NCBI GenBank assembly: GCA_964020975.1
Contig: CAXHWN010002754.1
Coordinates: 203,318 to 267,317, forward strand
Length of the DNA stretch: 64,000 nt
Direction: 5' to 3'
Source of the DNA: Hermodice carunculata
Taxonomy: Eukaryota; Annelida; Polychaeta; Eunicida; Amphinomidae
Below, piece after piece: positions 50,540-64,000 of the stretch. The position numbers and the translations under genes were made by a program. The stretch's first letter is position 1, and each line of letters opens with the position of its first letter. A model generated the notes under the pieces. It saw only the letters and a list, made by a program, of their open reading frames with translations. It did no database searches and was not told the DNA's origin.

Positions 50540-50946
50540 CAGAAGGTGAAGTTCATCAAGTTTCCCTTTACTTTTAATGCTGCGTACATTAGTATGGCGG
50601 ACAGAGAGGGTTTTCAAGACATTGTAAGTTGGCCTTGGACTAGGGTGAACACCAGGGAAATAAGCTTTTTCCAAAGTTGGAATGATGTGGCGCAGGTTCC
50701 GAGGTACTTCAGAGTCCGCACCAGGGACACAAATATGAAAAGGCAGAACGAGGAAACTACTTCATCGTGACATTTTGCTATAGGGATGGGCATAAGCGTT
50801 TTAAAAACACAAAAGAGCATTACAGAATAAAGCAAAGGGAAAGAGAGGAGGAACACTGAAGAAGGAAAAGAAGATAGAAAAAGGAGAGAAGAAAGAAAGT
50901 AAGAAAGACAGACAGACAGAAAGAAAGAAAAAGGAGAGAAGAAAGT

Positions 50947-51002
<56 letters not shown>

Positions 51003-52307
51003 AAAAGAGGGTGGGAGGGTGGGAGGGAAGAAACAAAGAGAGACTGGAGAATTTATGCGATCCACAAAATCATATTCGATATATAATTTTTACGAAATCA
51101 GTCACATCGAATATTCCATAATGATGCAAAAAAGAGTAAGAAGTTTGAAACGTTCATCTTATATATGAGTGCCGTAATACAGTCAAACGTGATGACATAA
51201 ATCAAAGAGCAATGTCACATATATATACAGCAGTGGCAAATACATAACATTTAGCAACGTAAACGAGCATAGGTCAGTATGCTGAGAATACATATGTGGA
51301 CAAATTACAAGGCACGTGTATCTGAGCCTGACAAAGGGATTTTGAATAAATATGCTACTATATGTATACTTCAGGGCTGCATTTCTATTGGTCCAGAAGG
51401 GAACGCATCAGGTCGTGTCATAAGGCAAAAAAAGTGCACAAATACACATTGCAGGCTATCTTTGCCGTCACATGGCAGAACAACATATGTGCAGCATTTA
51501 CAGAAAATTGGATTTCTTCACAACGATTGACACATAGTATCCCAATGTATTTGTGTGCAAAAAATTATGAGTTTAAACCTAAATGTCTTGTAGTTAGGAC
51601 ATTGTCAAAAGCCGTTTGTGCATTTTTTCTGTTAATTTTACACGGCAGATACCCGTTTTGGCCTTTACGTTGATTTGGCATGCGTACGCGTGTCGAATAC
51701 GACTGTCTGCCATGACGTAATACGCACCGCTCTGGTGGATAATACTGCTGCACTGTAGGTGTGGAACATTGTAGCATTTGCAGGAAGACGGTTTTTGAGT
51801 GACACTGATCGGGTTGTATCTTTGACGTACGTGTCTCACAATGTTACTTTGATATTGGTTCTGGCAAGATTTAGATAATACTCACTGATAAATCTAGGTC
51901 CAGATTATAATATTTTACACCAGGTTTCTCTGCCAAGAAGGCTACGTAAGCACAAAGAAAAGCACACACTTTCTTAAACTTCTTGATGTTTGTATTGCAA
52001 TACTTCGCATTGCTCCGTACCAGTAAGAGTGTCGAGATGATATAAATTTAAATCGGCGAAAAAGCCTGTGTACCAGCTATTTGTGAATTTATATGAACTA
52101 AACACAAAAGTGTGATAAGATTAAATGTTATTGTGATAATTTAAAGCTAGGCGGTCATGTGAAAGGAATCGAGTGCTAGACGAATTTAGCGAACTGCATG
52201 TTAATTAGACAACTCAATACTATTTAAATTTACCTTGTAATTCTAATTGAGTTAAAGGCACTCGGTCAACTGTCTGATCCGTATGTGTCCTGCATGCGTG
52301 GTACCAC

Positions 52308-52404
<97 letters not shown>

Positions 52405-52610
52405 CGTGTACTTTACCAATATCAAATATAGGCTAGGTGACCACCAAATCAGAAAGATGGTTCCACGTATTTGCTGAGGCCAAGAAAAGGTAAACATAGT
52501 CATTTGCTTTGAGACATCCAATATGATCAATTTATTGTTTATTAGTCTGTCTGGTGCCTTTGGTGTTATGAGTTTATGAGATGTATTGATGCATATGTAC
52601 ATCTACAAGT
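50540..52610. other. No gene recognised; GAAA and long TA microsatellites
   Basis: GAAA-rich DNA lies at 50820-51030, and about 45 TA units at 52312-52400. The frames at 51279-51839 on both strands are featureless. Confidence 0.5.
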
Positions 52611-52619
52611 CCATTTATA

Positions 52620-53390
52620 ATCTTACACAGAATGTTCAATCTTGCTTCACCACAGAGCCTTGCCAGCGACTTCCATTTTAGGTCTTATAACATGTCGCTG
52701 GGACAACCTAAGTAACGATATCTTTTACAGACAAACCTAGGGTTTTTTTTGAACCACTTCAACCTTGTGGATGTTACCAGAGGTAAAGGGGGACCATGTA
52801 TTACTACCGAACTGCAATATAGGTTTCATCATAGTTTGGTGTGCCGAAATTTTAACCTGTTTGGGACATCATTTTAATTTTTTTCATGAAACCCAGAGTT
52901 TTGTTACCTTTATTTAGAGTTCAAACAATATGTTTTTTTCCAACGTAAGTCCTCAGCTACTTCCACGGCCAAGTATAAGACAAAGTCTTAAAGAAGGAAG
53001 AAGTGACCATGTAAAATATATTAAAAATTCACAAGGGTCTTTGACCTAGTGATCCGTTGCACATGACATTTGGCAGTATTGAATTTCATTCTCCAATTAG
53101 TTTCCCAAGAAGAGAGTAAATCTAATCATGCTGTAACACGTGGCTGTATTCAATGGAGTCAATTTTTCTCATGGCAATAGCGTCATCAACACAAAGACGT
53201 ACATCTGAACATAAGATGTCTGCTAAATTGTTTATGTAAAGGAGCTGCAGGACCGGGCCAGAAACTGTTCCTTGCGGCACTTCTTATGAGACATCTGCTG
53301 ATGATGAGGATTCTACATCTACTGTTAGACACTGTTGTCTGTTTGACAAAAGATTTTATGCATTGAAGTACACGTTGATTTTCAACAAAA
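52620..53390 (-). mobile_element. LINE RT fragment
   Basis: Minus-strand frames read EVPQGTVSGPVLQLLYINNL, then RLCVDDAIA, and later GSNTWSPFTSGNIHKVEVVQ. These are the PQGT block, the DD box and the post-RT WSP---NI--VE--Q motif of CR1/L2-type LINEs. Frame breaks between blocks show decay. Confidence 0.65.
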
Positions 53391-53449
53391 AAAATTTTTT
53401 TTCTGTATGATTTGATTTGATTAGAATTCACTTTAAGCATGATCAGTCA

Positions 53450-54093
53450 CGTTTATTACATATAAGGCTCGTGAATGGTCGTATATATTTCCTGGAAAAA
53501 AGAATTAAATTACATCCATTGCAACTTTAGCCAATCGTCTTTGGAACCCGATACTTACAAGTATTCATGCTGTCATATATTTTACTCTAGAGTCCATAGT
53601 GGCGGAAGTAAAGGTACAAATAAATACAGTTTTATTTGTCTCCTGCATTTCACATCTATGCTTGCCCGCATTTGGTTCGGTGTATATTGGCAAAATACAC
53701 ATCTCTGTTTCCTTGTTTGCCACTAATGATCTGACAATAGCGCCCAGAGATATAGGTCGTCACGTCTGCTGACTTCTTTTTAAAATTTGTGGTTTATTTT
53801 CCTTCTTCCCTTTATCTTCAATACAGCAAAGAAGAAAGAATTTTAATCTCATGTATTTTATCATCTATGTATTTTTTTTTTTTCTTTTGTTTTGTTTTAT
53901 GAAACATTTTGGCAAGATTATGCTGAAGACTTGTAATGAAAACCATTTTTTTTTCTTGTTGTTTGTTTCTTTCTTTTATTCTTACCCAGAAGGAGTGTTT
54001 CGCCTCAAAATTTCACAGCTACTGGCCATTAGGTTTTAAAAGGATCCATATTTGTGGTTTCCGCAAAAGGGAAGAAAGCAAAATGATAATGAC

Positions 54094-54182
<89 letters not shown>

Positions 54183-54540
54183 CAACAACAACAACAACAA
54201 TAATAATAATAACATTTGGAAATACAAAAAATCACTACTGCATGACCACATAATCACAGCTGATGGAAACGCATAAAATGCATCCAAACCAAGTTTGATG
54301 TGGTGATTGTCAAGTTTTAGACAAAGCTAGATAAATAGGAGTGTGGAGTAGCTGACTATTTTCCAGGCTAACCAGGCTGGTCTGCACTCTTGATAATCAT
54401 CATTTAATTTAACAACATATTGACATTCACTAAATGGCACCGCTTTTACTTTGTAAACAAATCTGGTGGAAAGTTCAGCTACATTTTATAAAATATAAAC
54501 AAAATCTTGCATGTTGTGTTTGCTTCAAAAGTTGTAAATA
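53450..54540. other. No gene recognised; (ATA)n-(ACA)n microsatellite
   Basis: ATA/ACA units fill 54093-54213. The rest is AT-rich and unassigned. Confidence 0.6.
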
Positions 54541-54544
54541 TGAA

Positions 54545-55185
54545 ATGCTACAATTTTTTTCCTTTGGTACTTCACATTCCATTATGCTTATGGCTGGATG
54601 AAAACTTCAAAGTCCAAATGACTTTGACCTTTGACCTTTACAGGTCACATGCAAATTGCAAAATTGTACAGTGTTAGTACACCAACAATTTAAGCCCAAC
54701 ACAAACCAAATCACATGAAAAATGACAGTTATGGCAAGATGAAACTTCCAAAGGGCCAAATGGCCAAATGGCCTTGACCTTTGCCCTTTAGAGGTTACAT
54801 ATTCTTACAATAATGTGCAGTGTTGCAATACATACAATTTGAGTCAAACATGATTACAATTGGATGGAAATTCGCCAAGTTATGGCTGGATAACACAGTC
54901 AAAGGTCCAAATGACGTTGACCTTTAGAGGTGACATGTAAGTTTTAAAGTGGGCAGTGTTACAATAGCTACAGTTTGAGCCCAATATGATCAAAATTGGA
55001 TAAAATTTGACCAAGTTATGGATAGAAGAAATCCATCATATAAAGGGGCCTTTGACCTTGAAAGGACCTTTGATCTTGAGATGACCTCTACCAGAAGTAT
55101 ACCTTGACCTTCAAAATGACATTTGGACCTAAAATTGACCTTTGACCTTGACATGACCTTGATATGACCTTGAAATTTGCCTTGC
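54545..55185. repeat. TGACCT-rich minisatellite
   Basis: About three diverged units of ~150 bp share GTCCAAATGAC, TTGACCTTT, AGAGGT-ACAT, GTGCAGTGTT, ACAATTTGAG and GTTATGG blocks. They are followed by 55040-55180, where TGACCTT recurs at short intervals. TGACCTTTGACCT (54628-54640) is a perfect DR1 nuclear-receptor half-site pair. Confidence 0.75.
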
Positions 55186-55389
55186 TATGATAATTTTATA
55201 CACTCGAAACCACATCTGCTTCAGCAGATCAGATGTTGAAGATTCAAAACTTTAATTCGCCCTCATTTACATAATTTTGAAAAGCATGACCTCTCATTTT
55301 AACAAGGCAAGACTTCATCTATAGAAGTATAATTTCTACGTGTAATACTTTTCACATACAAAGTCAGACAAATTTGCCTGTAAAGCAAA

Positions 55390-55394
55390 AAGGA

Positions 55395-55450
<56 letters not shown>

Positions 55451-55944
55451 ATTCATAGAAAAACAATATGTCTGTGTTGGCACACACACCTTATGACATA
55501 TCTGCCTATGATGGTTTTGAAGATATTCAACATTTAAACTTTCAAAGTACCTTTATTAGCATAAATGAAAGTTCTAATCCCTTTTGCCTAGAATTCACTT
55601 GATGCAACTTTTCAAGTGCCCTGAATTAGCCTAAACTGAAATTCTACGTTTTTGGTTCATTGGATGCGCCTATAGCAAAACGTATAAATAGAAGCTGGCG
55701 TGGCATCTGCACCTATATTACTTTTGAATATATCTAACATTTTATCTTGTGAAGTCCCCTAATTAGCATAAATTGAAATTGTGTAACTTTTTTGTGGGCC
55801 ATTGGATGTGCCACCATCAGAAACCTATCAATAAAAGTTGGAATGGCATCTCTACATTCAATACTTTCAAAGAAAATTAAGATTTAAAATTTCAGATGCC
55901 CCGAATTTACTTATTTTTAATGCGTTTTTAGTGAAAGAAAGAAA

Positions 55945-55998
<54 letters not shown>

Positions 55999-56030
55999 AA
56001 AGAAGAAAGAAAGAAAGAAAGAAAGATAAT
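55390..56030. repeat. Two (GAAA)n microsatellites
   Basis: GAAA units at 55391-55449 and 55935-56027. Between them, ~120-bp blocks recur (TTAGCATAAAT-GAAA, CATTGGATG, ATAAAAG-TGG--TGGCATCT), indicating a small diverged tandem repeat at 55550-55870. Confidence 0.75.
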
Positions 56031-56298
56031 GAAATAGGTGTACATCTCCAATCCTTCCGTGGGTTTGTGTGATGCTTGCGCTCATGACTGATCACATAGT
56101 TATATCACTGCACCGGCTTATAGGTAAGTTACACCTGCCCTTCGTGTAGGTGGACCATGAAAGTATAACATTAGCATCCATAACTGTTCAGCACTTGCAA
56201 ATTAATAAAGCAAAAAATGGACGGCTGACATTGATTCAGGTCACACTTTTTTTTTTTTTTTTTTTTTTTTTTTGTGCATGTTTAAAATGGCAAAGCAA

Positions 56299-57430
56299 AA
56301 TCCAGGTTTTTGTTATTTTGTAAAATCTTGGGTTTCGTGACGTCACCAACGCAGATATTTGTAAGGGCACAAATCTTTGGGTTTTGTAGTTGGCCAACCA
56401 CAGCCGGCATACCAAACAACCACGGCTACAACCTACAAGTGAGGGTGGGCCAAGCAGCGTTTGTACTCTTCGTGCCTTCCACTAACCTGACCCCAAGATT
56501 CTTGTGGAGCATGGGATCACATCCCCCTCACAAGTTGAAAGATATCTTGGAAGTCAATGACGACTCCCAGCGCGGACTGAAATGCTATCATTTTATTTGT
56601 TGCTATATTTACAGGTCCACTTTTGACATTTTTTCAGAGCCTAGGCCCCAGTTTTGTGACTTCACGAGATAGTTGAGTTTTCTAAAAAATTCAAAATTCG
56701 TGGTTTCGTAATGTACAAAACCCAGGTTAGTGTAAGAGTCTGTAAATTATTGAACAATAAAAACAGAATAGCTTGCGACATTGTGATAAATTCCTGGGAT
56801 TTTTGAATGAATGAAGGAACAGAAGCATGATACAAGGTTCCCTATAATGGTGTTGGTTTTTGCTGTTTTGTTCAATTGAACATATCAAGCATACGATCAA
56901 AGTGTTTGCTCACCAATACCTGTGTTCTAAATACAATAACAGAGCCAAATTCAGGGTTTAATAATAAAAACCTGAGGTTCTTTGTGCGCATAACGTATAA
57001 ACGTTATACCGAAACCCAGGGTTTTACAACACAGCCGGTGGTTTTAAGGCCGCCCTTGCACATTGGGTCTTCACAAAGCCTTATCTCTGTTGCTCTATTT
57101 ATAACTTAGAAATCACAAGGTTTTGTGCCGTCACAATACCCAGTGTTTTATAAGATTTTCAGAACCTTGGGTTTTGCTGTGTTGCTTCAAAATTGTCAAA
57201 ACACCGGGTTCTGCAGTGAAACTCTGAGATTATCCAGGGTTGATGATAGTAATGACTATCCACTAAATCCAGGTTTTGGCACAAGGATACAGATGTGTGA
57301 GTCGCTCTTTAATTACATTCCGTAATATACCCAGGGGTTTTTTTGTACAAAACCCTTGGTACTATAACGACACTTTGGGTTTTGCACCATGAAACCAGGG
57401 TTTTGTACATGAAACACTGGGTTTTGTGAA
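56299..57430. repeat. Interspersed array of a CCAGGGTTTTG-type motif
   Basis: About 18 occurrences of a core (C)CAGGGTTTTGT or TTGGGTTTTGT, in both orientations and at irregular spacing. Examples are at 56301, 56329, 56378, 56648, 56714 (reverse), 57013, 57171, 57272, 57331, 57349 (reverse), 57375, 57392 and 57418. The intervening DNA is not repeated. Confidence 0.65.
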
Positions 57431-58650
57431 TGAATGGACAATACAACTTCAATATTTTGACGGAATTTTGAACAGCATTTGGACAATAATGATGTTGTAA
57501 GATTCCCCAAATAAACACTTTAGATTCAAAAGCCAGATGAAATGCCCTCAGCTCAATTTTAACATATTTATGAAAATTTTTAATGACATGCTGGTGACGA
57601 AAACTTGTTGTCCCATTTACTTTGGGAAATAGCCTCGGACTCAAATTGTCAACTTAAAATTCATTTTGATAAAATAACTATCAAATTTTAGAAAAGCATT
57701 TCAGATTCACTAAGGGATTTTTTACACCTGTTCCATATTTCAATGTATGGGATGATGATGAGGGGGAGTATAAAGATAAAACAAACATCGTTTTCTTTTG
57801 GTGGAAAATATGATTATATCGATAATAAATGTACATACAGGTGTCTATACTCAAAGCAGTGCAAGTCGATAACTTTCAAGCGGATAAAGTTCATTTTGAA
57901 GTCACGTGTGGTTTTTTTTCGGGAAAAAAGAGATTGAAAAACCCATCAAAATAAATGACCCATCTAAAATATTCAACACACTCAGCATTAATGCTTCATT
58001 AATGTATTTAAGTTTATCAGGTACCCTTTGAGCAAAACATCCTGCTATTACAACAATACAAATCACAGTTCAAATGATTAACAGCAACAACAAAGATTCA
58101 TAGATCTGCTAATAAAGATTCTTTATCTTCCTTCGTCGACTCTAACACAAGACCAAAGACAAGGGTGCTCTTTGAAGCAAAATATCCCTCTATTACAATC
58201 ATAAAAGTTCCACAGTTAAGATAGTTACAATTTCAGGGTGGTATCAATTCCGAAAATTACGACCTAAAAATATATAGTTGAATTTGCAAAAATGTCCAAC
58301 AAGCTGCAGGCGAGAAATCCAGGAACGGAAAACTGTTGAACCAGCTTGTATGTCGGACGTGCTCGTATAGTAAACTGGATGAATGGATTAACGATTGTGC
58401 ACGTCAACTCATGATATTAACCCGGTTCATAGACATATACACATAGAGCCAATACGTGTTTCCCGCTCAAGTATGGGCTTAAGGAAGATATTGTGCATTT
58501 CAGACCATAGATTTGGACATCGGATGATCGGATTGCCAAGTTCCATAATTAGATCGTATTACGTGTATTTTTTGTCACATATATACCTGTCTGCGGTTGG
58601 GCAGCGATTGACAATGCAGCATAGTCATTAAATGGGGTCACACCTCATTC
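57431..58650. other. No gene recognised; 3' flank of receptor gene 2
   Basis: No domain is visible in frames of up to 111 codons. No named repeat. Confidence 0.45.
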
Positions 58651-58654
58651 GTAT

Positions 58655-58659
58655 TTTAT

Positions 58660-58660
<1 letters not shown>
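58655..58660 (-). terminator. Polyadenylation signal overlapping the stop of receptor gene 2
   Basis: The sequence TGAATAAA places AATAAA one base into the stop codon. Confidence 0.5.

Positions 58661-64000
<5,340 letters not shown>

Overview
The window is animal genomic DNA, almost certainly from a marine invertebrate. It is AT-rich, has GT-AG introns and AATAAA signals, is packed with microsatellites, and carries decayed LINEs, a Penelope-like element, hAT-type and TA-flanked MITE-like DNA transposons and other dispersed repeats. One 200-base assembly gap lies at 58801-59000. I cannot fix the species; the repeat style (TGACCT minisatellite, GACGGACGG-type repeats, LC8-like gene) fits a lancelet or a lophotrochozoan about equally well.

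Real host genes are few. (1) On the minus strand, about 31.3-38.5 kb, is a complete-looking single-pass receptor gene: a short signal-peptide exon, one V-type immunoglobulin exon, a set of 72-nt phase-1 stalk exons, a transmembrane exon and one large exon for a ~434-residue cytoplasmic tail with SH2-type tyrosine motifs, followed by AATAAA. (2) On the minus strand, about 58.65 kb to beyond the right edge, is the 3' part of a second, paralogous gene: stalk exon, transmembrane exon and a different tail. Its stalk-region introns are clearly duplicated from gene 1 (about 36.1-37.3 kb matches 62.5-64.0 kb), but the transmembrane and tail exons are not alike. This looks like a tandem receptor family that keeps its ectodomain and swaps signalling tails, and it is the best candidate here for an undescribed system. 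(3) On the plus strand at 12.44-12.72 kb is the last exon of an LC8-type dynein light chain-like gene with an in-frame UGA where the family has its conserved Trp.

Layout: 0-2.4 kb unassigned; 2.4-5.8 kb decayed LINE; 6.06-8.84 kb inverted-repeat-bounded region holding a RecQ-like helicase fragment and split by a 1.6-kb hAT-like element; 8.9-12.4 kb unassigned plus microsatellites; 12.4-12.7 kb LC8-like exon; 14.7-15.7 kb 5'-truncated LINE followed by a foldback element; 16.5-17.1 kb duplicated GATA array; 19.0-20.5 kb dispersed repeat A; 22.6-24.6 kb LINE pieces; 25 kb Penelope-like piece; 28.4-30 kb GC-rich foldback and dispersed repeats; 31.3-38.5 kb receptor gene 1; 40-45.4 kb dispersed repeats around a Penelope-like element; 46.0-46.3 kb pure polypurine tract; 46.5-50.5 kb LINE interrupted by dispersed repeat B; 52.6-53.4 kb LINE piece; 54.5-55.2 kb TGACCT minisatellite; 56.3-57.4 kb array of a GGGTTTTG motif; 58.65-64 kb receptor gene 2.
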